From: Oncomelania hupensis
Lineage: Eukaryota > Mollusca > Gastropoda > Littorinimorpha > Pomatiopsidae
Direction: 5' to 3'
DNA length: 64,000 bases
NCBI GenBank assembly: GCA_036898135.1
Contig: CM072515.1
Location: 51,807,034-51,871,033, forward strand
The translations under genes were made by a program, and so were the position numbers. The notes beneath the pieces were generated by a model. It saw only the letters and a list, made by a program, of their open reading frames with translations. It was not told the DNA's origin and did not search any database. Below, piece by piece: positions 55,927-64,000 of this stretch (positions are counted from its first letter, which is position 1; each line of letters begins with the position of its first letter).

Positions 55927-57467
55927 TGTCACGTGGGGTTTATGGGCTCTGCACAATGGAATTATGGACCCTCACGTTTATTCGGTGGGAACTGCTAGTA
56001 AGTCACCCTATGAATTACTTTAATAAATTTATTTGTTCAGCTCGTTCTGTGTTAAGGTTGGGGTACAGAAATAGATAGAAAAATGGTAAAAGAATACTGT
56101 CACACTAGCTTTCACACGGCTATGAATCATATGTAGTCCAGCCACTTGATAACAGTTAAAATCACACATTTATTTCTTCTACTCTATACAAGATTCTCTA
56201 AGTACTAATCTAACTTAAAAAGTCTCTTTCAATGCTAATAGTTCGATCGCTGATAGTCTAGGCAGCTGTTATTTTCTTCCTCGGGCACTTTGCTAGTATA
56301 TTTCATGTAGATTTGGACTACTGTGGTCCGTTTTACAGTTTCTGAAGAGTTGGACTACTGTGGTCCTGTATTGATCAGTTTAAGTGCACCTTCGTGTTAT
56401 GCACTTAACTCATGAGTGGGGGTTCGAAGTCCTTCTGTGAGGTAGCTTCTGGTCCACCTGTGTCGTTGTGTAGTTGGGTTCCCTTGCCACGCTGTGGGGT
56501 CTGACAGGGAGTTTTTCAAGGTAGCTCTTGCCGGCTTGTGCGGCAGAGTCTCCTCAACCAACTAGTCGTTTCTGTGGAGTGGGGTGCACAGGATAGCTCG
56601 GGATAGCTCGGGATAGCTCGCCTGCTCGTCTGTAATATAAGAGACGAAATTCTGCACAACCCTGAATAATCGGTTTGTGCAGAGCGTCTCACTGAAAGCC
56701 AAGTAGCCCTCAGTGATAGCTCCACATCTCTATACATAAGCGACGAACATTCTGCTACTTCCGGGTTCCACTGGAATCTCACTCTAAATTCCTATACATA
56801 CATAAATATACATCGTGTCTAACTATACACATACAGAATTAATAATAATATAAACATTCAGTGGTACAGCCACTGGTCTGCAAACATACATATAAGTTAA
56901 ACAACAGTGGTTCCGTACGGGATACAACATGGCGGCGCAACCGGTCGTGTTTCGCCTCGTGGTAGGCTCTTCCACGTGGTCCCGCAAATTCGGATTAACA
57001 ATTCACATTTATGCATAGCAAATTCCACAAACATAATTTCAACAATAATATAAATATATCACGATGAAACAGAAGGGTGTTCATTTACCTGTCTGACAAG
57101 TTCAGGCCCGTGATGACTTGAGAGAATTCTAAGATTTCAAAGTCCTGCTTCCTGGTCTATGAGTGTAGAGATTTCTCTAGCTGTGGAGATGTTGACTCTA
57201 CCTCGTCTCACACACGACTGATTCAAACTGTGCTAAGATCTGACACAGTCAGAACTGCTCTACCCACTGAGCCTGCTCTGATTGGTTAAAACGGTCCGAT
57301 TCAAAGCTCAAGTGCTGAGTCACTGCGCAGCGTGGGTCGGGCTCGCGGTGTGTGGTCTGCTGCGTAATTTAATTGCTGCTGTGTAATAGTCTAACTTCTC
57401 TACTGTTACAAAGACTACACATGGCTAAATAGTAATAAGCAGAGTTAACACTAGCCAGTTCGTGACA
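55927..57467 (-). repeat. 3' LTR of the intact element
   Basis: 1541 bp, TGTCAC...GTGACA. It contains three GGATAGCTCG decamers at about 56592-56621 and two GGACTACTGTGGTCC motifs near 56309-56365. AATAAA signals occur on the minus strand at about 56027 and 56166. An 88-codon frame (56516-56782) has no domain and is probably non-coding. Confidence 0.95.
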
Positions 57468-57476
57468 GGCTCCCTC
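57468..57476 (-). promoter_or_regulatory. Candidate polypurine tract of the intact element
   Basis: On the minus strand GAGGGAGCC directly precedes the 3' LTR. It is short and includes two pyrimidines at the end, so the assignment is tentative. Confidence 0.5.
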
Positions 57477-57634
57477 AACTGAAAAAAGGCGATGACTACT
57501 GGATTCGACCTTTTTCTACTACAGAGCCTAGTTTAACACTGCACTATCCTAGGGTCCTATTTACAAACTAATTAAGTTGCTCTACCTGAGCTGCAATGCT
57601 GTGCCAGGTAGCTATGGCCACTAGTGACAGGGTA

Positions 57635-60600
57635 TTACTGGGCGGGGACGAATTCTGGTGCTGTGGCCCTTAGTTGTGTTGGGTGGGCGACAGCTGCTGT
57701 GTCCTCCACGAGATGGCGACTGAGGTAGTCGGCTCCGTGGTTCTCTTTGCCGGGGATGTACTCGATCTGGAATGAGTATGCTTGAAGGGTGAGTGCCCAT
57801 CGCATCAGGCGAGAGTTCAAGGATTTGGAGGCTGCCAGGAACGATAGTGGTTGGTGATCCACCTGAACTGTGAAGTGGGTCCCATACAGGTAGAGTTGGA
57901 ATTTCTGTATGGCCCAGACTAGTCCAAGGCATTCTTTCTCCGACGTGGCGTAGTGGGTCTCGGCGGGTCTCAATTTTCTGCTGGCGTAGGCGACAGGGAA
58001 TAGCGTCTCTGCATTCTTGGGGTCGCGCTGTAGCAGTACTGCTCCGAGGCCTAAGTCGCTTGCGTCGGTGCGAAGAACGAATGGCTGAGTCAAATCGGGT
58101 AGGTGGAGTACTGGCGCCGATGTCATTCTGTCCTTGAGTGTTTGGAATGCTGTCTCGCATTCGGCGGTCCAAACTACTTTGTCCGGGGCGATTTTCCGGG
58201 TTCCATTTGTCAGTGGTACGGCGATGCTGTTGTAGTTGGGGATGAACTTCTGGTAGAAGCCGCAGAGTCCTAGAAACGACTGCACTTCCTTCTTGGTCTT
58301 GGGCCTAGGAGCGTCGAGTAGGCGTTTCACTGTCTTCTCTACCGGTCGCAGGCTTCCTTGACTTATGGTGTGTCCCAGAAATTCTAGTTCTGTGAATCCA
58401 ATCTGACATTTGGTGGGTCTTGCCGTCAATCCTGTGTCTCTGAGGCGTGCGAGTAGTTGTTGTAGGAGCGTGACATGTTCCTCCCAGGTAGGTGTGGCGA
58501 TGAGGATGTCGTCCATAAACGAATGTAGGTGCTCGCTGCTCAGGGGTACCAGGAGTTTTCGCATCATGGCGCTGAAGATGCTGGGTGCGTTGCGGAGTCC
58601 GAATGGAAGTACGTTGAACTCGAAGTGTCCTTCCATAGTGCTAAACGCTAGGTACTTTCGGACTTGCGGTTGCACTGGTGTCTGGTAGTATCCTTTGCTG
58701 AGGTCGATGCGTGAGAAGTACTTCGCTCGCTGTAGCTTGGCAAATAGGTCTGTCTGGTCCGGGAGTGGCTCTGGCTGGAACTGCGTTACCGCATTCAGGA
58801 GTCTGAAGTCGATGCACAGTCGATGCTCTCCGTTGGGTTTTCGCAACAATACCGTGCCTGCGCTGTAGGGTGAAGTAGACTCTGAGATGATTCCGGCTGC
58901 CAGTAAGGTGTCTATCTCTTCCTTGATGGCTCGCTGCTGCGACAGTGGCATCGGGTAGAGCTTCTGGCGGACGGGTGTTGGGTCGGTCACCGTTAAGGTT
59001 ACTTCGACGAGGTCTGTCCTCCCTGGTCGGTCTGTGAGCACAGTCTGATGTTGTCGAATGACCTGTAGTACTTGCTGTCGCTGGGTAGAGGCTAGGTCTC
59101 TGTTGAGTATCACGTCTTTGTAGGTTTCCTTGGAGTGCAGGGGATACTCTACTGCATTGGTCTCCATGCTTTCTCCTTCTTCCGCGATGGCGATGGCTAA
59201 CAAGTTGTGAGTGCTGGGGGTAGCTGGTCTGTCCGTATACTTCTTGAGGAGATTGATGTGGTGGTATCGGGCTCTCCCGTTCACCTCTACTTGGTAGACT
59301 GTCTTGGATTTCTTTGCAGTCACCCGGTACGGTCCTCTCCAAGCAATGTCCAGCTTGTTGGTTCCACTTGGAAGTAAGAGTAGCACTTGATCGCCGACTT
59401 GCAGTTCTCGGTCCTTCGCGTGGCGGTTGTAGTACTTCGCCTGACGGGCTCTTGCCTTCTTCAGTGCTTCACCAGCTTTCTTCCACGTTGCTTTGAGGGT
59501 TTCCTGCAGGTCTGCGACGTACTTGGTGGCACCTCTTGGTGTGTCTATCTTGGCCTCCGTCCAACTTCTGCGTAGGGCTTCTAGCGGTCCGGCTAGAGGT
59601 CTGCCGAATAGCAATGTTGACGGGGTGTAGCCTGTGGCTGCATGGGGCGTTTCTCGGTATGCGAACAGTGCCGCATTCACGTAGGTGTCCCACGCTTCTG
59701 GATTGTCGTCGGCGACTTTCCTGAGTATGGTGAGAAGGGTTCCATTCAGTCTTTCTACTTGTCCGGTGCTGGCTGGGTGGTATGGTGGTGTGCGAATGTG
59801 ATGAACTTGTATCAACTCGAACACGTCTTGCATCAGGCGGCCGGTGAACTGAGATCCGTTGTCCGTTCTAATGCTGTCCGGGAATCCGACTCTGGTAAAG
59901 ATGGCGACGAGTGCATCTGCAATCTTCTTGGTGTCGATCGCTGGCAATGGGACTGCTTCGCACCACATCGTACATGCGTCGACGAGTGTGAGTAGAAATC
60001 TGTTCCTCTTCTTGGTCATGGGCAGTGGTCCTACTATGTCTACTGAGACTTGCTGGAATGGCACGCCGACTACTACCGATGGTCCTAAGGTAACTGGTAC
60101 GGTGTGATGTCGCGGGGAATATCGTTGACATTGGTGGCAAGATTTCACGTAGCGCTTGACATCCTCCGTGATTCCTGGCCAATAGTAGTGTGCGCTGATT
60201 CTCTGCACTGTGGCTCCAATTCCCATGTGTCCGCTGAGTGGCATGCTGTGGCCTAACTCTAGTACTTGGGCTCGAAGGGTGGCTGGTAGTACTAGTTGGG
60301 TGTGATCTCCATCTCCTTGTCGATGAAGAATTCCCTCTTCCATGTAGAAGTCTCCCTTGTGCGGGGGTGTGTGCGCCTTGGGTAGCTTCTGGAAGCACTT
60401 CGCTATCGAGGTGTCTTCTTTCTGTGCTGTTTTGATCTCTTCGAGTCCTGGATTCGGAGCGAACTCGGGCTGGGGTGGTTGGGTTTTAGCTTGGGCCCTG
60501 GTTTGCACTGCAGCTATCTCTACAGTTTTAGGGGGCGTGCCTAAGAACACATACCTACAACCTAGCACTAGATCATACAGGGGTTTCTGTAAAACAGCTG

Positions 60601-62146
60601 CTTGGATTCGTCCTGTGACGTACCTACTCTCTACTTCGATCCATGCTATTGGGCAAGTAGTCGTCGGTTTCGTCAAGTCTGCTCCTTGTAAGTCGACTGT
60701 CTTGTCTGTCAAGTCCGCGCGCGATACAAGAGATTCGCTAACTATCGCGTCGTATGATAGACCTGTGTCATACAGACAGTTCGCTTCTTTACCGTTGACC
60801 TTGACCGTGTCTGTCACCGATGGGTGATCTCCGATTGTGTGTGGCTTGTTACCGCTGCTTTGAGTTAGAACTCTGTGCGCTGGCCGGCTTTCGCGCTCTT
60901 CCCTACGTTGTGCGGCCAACTTGAAACATTCTGCGGTGGAGTGATTGTTTCGGTTGCAGAACGAACAATACCGTCTCTGTTCTGCGGGACCTCTTTTCCC
61001 GAATTCCGTGTGGGGTCCTTTATTCTGCCCAGGTCTGGGGTTATTCGGCTTATTCACGGTGCGCTCTTCCCGGTTAGGGCTTCGTTTCTGTGCCTCTTTC
61101 CCGTTAGGCTTTAGGTCTCGCCTGAAGCTCTTGGCTTCTCCGTGTGCGGCCACGTACCTATCTGCGACCTTGACCAGATCTTCTAGTCTTTCCGCGCCCT
61201 GTTCTACTGAGAATGTTCTCAGCTCGGGGGTCATGGTTTCCCGTAGCTGTTCCCATACTAACAGTTCTGTCAGTCCATCATACGTTTTAGCCGTGGCTGA
61301 CTGGCTAATCCACTTATCCAGCGTTGTGGACAACCGATCCGCGAACTGCGCATAGCTCTCTCCTTTCACTCTCCGATTGGTGCGGAATTTTTGCCGGTAG
61401 CATTCTCCTGTTAGTTCGAATCCCGTTAGGAGTGCCTCTTTTACTTTGTGATAGTCAGTCACTCTGTCAGTCGGTAGCTTACTGTAGATGTCATAAGCCT
61501 TTCCTCTAAGCCCTTGACTAAGCTTAAAAGACCAATGAGTGGGATCTAGTTTGTACTCTGTTGCTAGACGCTCAAACCTAGTCAGATAGAGATCTAGACC
61601 TTCCTCTCTCTCATTGAATGTTCCCAGTGGAAATGACATTCCTTGTACAGGGTTGGATGCTACCTCTAGCTGATCTGAGTGGGAAGGGGTTGAGGAAGAA
61701 CTTGAAGCTCCTGATCCCAATCTTCTTAGCTCTAACTCATGCTGTCTTTCTTTTTCCTTTTCTTCCCTCTCTTTTTCTTTTTCTGCCCGCTCATACTCCC
61801 ATCTCCTAACTTCTGCATCTCTCTCTGCTGCTACCTTCTTCTGTTCTGCTTCTAGCTCTAATTTCCTCGTTTCTCTCTCTGCCTCTAATTTCTTCTGCTC
61901 TGCTTCTAATGCTAGCTTCTTCTGCTCTGCTTCTAATGCTAGCTTCTTCTGCTCTGCTTCTAGTTCTGCTTTTCTCTGTTCTGCTTCGAGTTTCTTCTGT
62001 TCTCTCTCGGCTGCTCTCTCTGCCTTAGCTTCCTGTTTCTCTACCTCTGCATTGATATACGCAATTAGGTCTGCCCCTGCTAAGTGTAAAGCTTCCCCTA
62101 ATTCCTTGAAGCGCAATCTCAAGGCCACTGGGTCCGACATTGCCAA
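57635..62146 (-). CDS. gag-PR-IN-RT-RNase H polyprotein of the intact element
   Basis: 1503 codons without a break. A long charged coiled coil of EAEQKKLALEAEQKKLE-type repeats (about 30-140) opens gag. A gag core follows, then a knuckle C-x2-C-x4-H-x4-C (about 395-410). A retropepsin YDTG lies near 459. Integrase has H-x6-H and C-x2-C (about 637-670), catalytic D in VDIVG about 704, D in TDNGSQF about 762 and E in VERLNGT about 798, and a GPY module near 938. Reverse transcriptase starts near 1050, with LCIDFRLLN and FMDD about 1213. RNase H has TDAS about 1362 and ends with HGADYLSR near 1471. Integrase lies before RT, the reverse of ordinary Ty3/gypsy order and typical of Gmr1-like elements. 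All catalytic residues I can check are present and no env frame follows, so it looks autonomous. The Met at 62146 is the first in frame; SDPVALRLRFKELGE follows two codons later. Confidence 0.93.
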   Translation of the reverse strand: MAMSDPVALRLRFKELGEALHLAGADLIAYINAEVEKQEAKAERAAEREQKKLEAEQRKAELEAEQKKLALEAEQKKLALEAEQKKLEAERETRKLELEAEQKKVAAERDAEVRRWEYERAEKEKEREEKEKERQHELELRRLGSGASSSSSTPSHSDQLEVASNPVQGMSFPLGTFNEREEGLDLYLTRFERLATEYKLDPTHWSFKLSQGLRGKAYDIYSKLPTDRVTDYHKVKEALLTGFELTGECYRQKFRTNRRVKGESYAQFADRLSTTLDKWISQSATAKTYDGLTELLVWEQLRETMTPELRTFSVEQGAERLEDLVKVADRYVAAHGEAKSFRRDLKPNGKEAQKRSPNREERTVNKPNNPRPGQNKGPHTEFGKRGPAEQRRYCSFCNRNNHSTAECFKLAAQRREERESRPAHRVLTQSSGNKPHTIGDHPSVTDTVKVNGKEANCLYDTGLSYDAIVSESLVSRADLTDKTVDLQGADLTKPTTTCPIAWIEVESRYVTGRIQAAVLQKPLYDLVLGCRYVFLGTPPKTVEIAAVQTRAQAKTQPPQPEFAPNPGLEEIKTAQKEDTSIAKCFQKLPKAHTPPHKGDFYMEEGILHRQGDGDHTQLVLPATLRAQVLELGHSMPLSGHMGIGATVQRISAHYYWPGITEDVKRYVKSCHQCQRYSPRHHTVPVTLGPSVVVGVPFQQVSVDIVGPLPMTKKRNRFLLTLVDACTMWCEAVPLPAIDTKKIADALVAIFTRVGFPDSIRTDNGSQFTGRLMQDVFELIQVHHIRTPPYHPASTGQVERLNGTLLTILRKVADDNPEAWDTYVNAALFAYRETPHAATGYTPSTLLFGRPLAGPLEALRRSWTEAKIDTPRGATKYVADLQETLKATWKKAGEALKKARARQAKYYNRHAKDRELQVGDQVLLLLPSGTNKLDIAWRGPYRVTAKKSKTVYQVEVNGRARYHHINLLKKYTDRPATPSTHNLLAIAIAEEGESMETNAVEYPLHSKETYKDVILNRDLASTQRQQVLQVIRQHQTVLTDRPGRTDLVEVTLTVTDPTPVRQKLYPMPLSQQRAIKEEIDTLLAAGIISESTSPYSAGTVLLRKPNGEHRLCIDFRLLNAVTQFQPEPLPDQTDLFAKLQRAKYFSRIDLSKGYYQTPVQPQVRKYLAFSTMEGHFEFNVLPFGLRNAPSIFSAMMRKLLVPLSSEHLHSFMDDILIATPTWEEHVTLLQQLLARLRDTGLTARPTKCQIGFTELEFLGHTISQGSLRPVEKTVKRLLDAPRPKTKKEVQSFLGLCGFYQKFIPNYNSIAVPLTNGTRKIAPDKVVWTAECETAFQTLKDRMTSAPVLHLPDLTQPFVLRTDASDLGLGAVLLQRDPKNAETLFPVAYASRKLRPAETHYATSEKECLGLVWAIQKFQLYLYGTHFTVQVDHQPLSFLAASKSLNSRLMRWALTLQAYSFQIEYIPGKENHGADYLSRHLVEDTAAVAHPTQLRATAPEFVPAQ

Positions 62147-62482
62147 ACGTGTCTATGAACACCCTCTGAATCAAGTGGAATACCAAAACACTAGCAATAT
62201 TGCAAGTCAATAAAAACAATGCAAAGACAATCAAATTCGCAATCAATAATAGAATAAAACAAGAGTCAAATGGCATACAACAGTTACTTAAGCAAAACCT
62301 GCAAAAGAACAATGCAACATACAGGCACAAAAATATTTGAAGCAAAAAAGTTTTTAACTAAAGAATAGTGCACCAAACTGATCAGTCCTTGTTACCACTA
62401 TTCTAAGTTATTCTACTACTCCTACTGTTATCTAATTTTATTGTACTTAGATCCGGTTATACCCAATTCCTATTATCCACAG
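62147..62482 (-). other. Untranslated leader of the intact element
   Basis: AT-rich leader between the primer-binding site and the gag start. There is no recognised motif, and the heat-shock-like cluster of the other family is absent. Confidence 0.6.
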
Positions 62483-62500
62483 ATCCTGGCAGGCTCGCCA
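62483..62500 (-). other. Candidate primer-binding site of the intact element
   Basis: On the minus strand TGGCGAGCCTGCCAGGAT begins seven bases inside the 5' LTR boundary. It starts with TGG, and its complement ends in CTCGCCA, as a tRNA 3' end would. The tRNA was not identified. Confidence 0.65.
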
Positions 62501-62507
62501 ATTAAAG

Positions 62508-64000
62508 TGTCACGTGGGGTTTATGGGCTCTGCACAATGGAATTATGGACCCTCACGTTTATTCGGTGGGAACTGCTAGTAAGTCACCCTATGAATTACT
62601 TTAATAAATTTATTTGTTCAGCTCGTTCTGTGTTAAGGTTGGGGTACAGAAATAGATAGAAAAATGGTAAAAGAATACTGTCACACTAGCTTTCACACGG
62701 CTATGAATCATATGTAGTCCAGCCACTTGATAACAGTTAAAATCACACATTTATTTCTTCTACTCTATACAAGATTCTCTAAGTACTAATCTAACTTAAA
62801 AAGTCTCTTTCAATGCTAATAGTTCGATCGCTGATAGTCTAGGCAGCTGTTATTTTCTTCCTCGGGCACTTTGCTAGTATATTTCATGTAGATTTGGACT
62901 ACTGTGGTCCGTTTTACAGTTTCTGAAGAGTTGGACTACTGTGGTCCTGTATTGATCAGTTTAAGTGCACCTTCGTGTTATGCACTTAACTCATGAGTGG
63001 GGGTTCGAAGTCCTTCTGTGAGGTAGCTTCTGGTCCACCTGTGTCGTTGTGTAGTTGGGTTCCCTTGCCACGCTGTGGGGTCTGACAGGGAGTTTTTCAA
63101 GGTAGCTCTTGCCGGCTTGTGCGGCAGAGTCTCCTCAACCAACTAGTCGTTTCTGTGGAGTGGGGTGCACAGGATAGCTCGGGATAGCTCGGGATAGCTC
63201 GCCTGCTCGTCTGTAATATAAGAGACGAAATTCTGCACAACCCTGAATAATCGGTTTGTGCAGAGCGTCTCACTGAAAGCCAAGTAGCCCTCAGTGATAG
63301 CTCCACATCTCTATACATAAGCGACGAACATTCTGCTACTTCCGGGTTCCACTGGAATCTCACTCTAAATTCCTATACATACATAAATATACATCGTGTC
63401 TAACTATACACATACAGAATTAATAATAATATAAACATTCAGTGGTACAGCCACTGGTCTGCAAACATACATATAAGTTAAACAACAGTGGTTCCGTACG
63501 GGATACAACATGGCGGCGCAACCGGTCGTGTTTCGCCTCGTGGTAGGCTCTTCCATGTGGTCCCGCAAATTCGGATTAACAATTCACAGTTATGCATAGC
63601 AAATTCCACAAACATAATTTCAACAATAATATAAATATATCACGATGAAACAGAAGGGTGTTCATTTACCTGTCTGACAAGTTCAGGCCCGTGATGACTT
63701 GAGAGAATTCTAAGATTTCAAAGTCCTGCTTCCTGGTCTATGAGTGTAGAGATTTCTCTAGCTGTGGAGATGTTGACTCTACCTCGTCTCACACACGACT
63801 GATTCAAACTGTGCTAAGATCTGACACAGTCAGAACTGCTCTACCCACTGAGCCTGCTCTGATTGGTTAAAACGGTCCGATTCAAAGCTCAAGTGCTGAG
63901 TCACTGCGCAGCGTGGGTCGGGCTCGCGGTGTGTGGTCTGCTGCGTAATTTAATTGCTGCTGTGTAATAGTCTAACTTCTCTACTGTTACAAAGACTACA
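62508..64000 (-). repeat. 5' LTR of the intact element (partial at window end)
   Basis: 1493 bp are visible. Comparison by eye with 55927-57419 shows two substitutions (C/T near 56976 and 63557, T/G near 57008 and 63589). The last 48 bp lie beyond the window. Confidence 0.93.

Larger units (their letters stand above)
55927..64000 (-). mobile_element. Apparently intact Ty3/gypsy-type LTR retrotransposon (Gmr1-like), 5' LTR cut by the window end
   Basis: 3' LTR 55927-57467, internal region 57468-62507 and 5' LTR from 62508 to beyond the window, with an expected end near 64048. One long frame on the minus strand encodes all enzymatic domains. The LTRs start and end with TGTCAC...GTGACA. The left flank is CTTTG. 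The matching right target duplication lies outside the window. Confidence 0.92.

Noticed and set aside
56516..56782. 88-codon frame inside the LTR, also at 63097-63363
   Set aside because: It lies within LTR sequence, has no domain, and is present twice only because the LTR is.
57621..62482. An env gene for the intact element
   Set aside because: The space after the RNase H end (57477-57634) is too short, and no signal peptide or membrane-anchored frame is present.

Overview
This is eukaryotic, animal nuclear DNA. It has no operons or ribosome binding sites, coding signal is sparse, and transposable elements and simple repeats dominate. The best indication of the host is one exon of a kainate-type ionotropic glutamate receptor (48079-48240, + strand) with consensus splice sites. 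The mix of long (GA)n/(CT)n tracts, RTE-like LINEs with short-repeat tails, tRNA-derived SINEs and Gmr1-like Ty3/gypsy elements suits a mollusc, probably a gastropod. The species call is an inference and cannot be settled from this window.

Layout. 1-3956: non-coding, with a local duplication, a SINE, a (GA)n tract and a 36-bp minisatellite. 3957-24632: the dominant feature, a tandem array of one Ty3/gypsy-type LTR element on the minus strand. It reads LTR-internal-LTR-internal-LTR-internal-LTR-internal-LTR, with five LTRs (633, then 628 bp), four internal regions and a repeat period of 5008-5013 bp. One perfect 5-bp target-site duplication (AACAT) flanks the whole block. Each internal region encodes gag-protease-integrase followed by only the two ends of a reverse transcriptase. 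The catalytic RT core and the RNase H are missing. 24633-48078: intron-like or intergenic DNA with RTE-like LINE fragments (28190-30190, 32656-33126, 40190-40591, 47371-47472), a LINE 3' end of another type (34194-34872), several tRNA-related SINEs, a non-autonomous DNA transposon carrying a SINE with a 5S rRNA-like block (36307-36850), two large inverted repeats and many microsatellites. 48079-48240: the receptor exon. 48241-55926: more intron-like DNA, with inverted and triplet repeats around 52.6-53.5 kb and old LTR pieces. 55927-64000: an apparently intact Ty3/gypsy-type element on the minus strand. It has one 1503-codon gag-PR-IN-RT-RNase H frame and nearly identical 1541-bp LTRs, and its 5' LTR runs off the window.

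How the parts relate. Both LTR families carry integrase upstream of reverse transcriptase. This Ty1/copia-like order in otherwise Ty3/gypsy-like proteins is the hallmark of the Gmr1 group. The tandem family could move only if RT and RNase H were supplied in trans. The intact element at the right end shows that a related complete polyprotein exists in this genome, although the LTRs of the two families differ. The intact element has landed inside an old LTR fragment of the tandem family (55799-55926), next to a LINE fragment and an older LTR of its own family (about 54500-55391).

The most notable observations are the single-TSD tandem array, the shared RT deletion with unusual gene order, and five perfect heat-shock-element-like motifs just upstream of gag in every tandem unit.
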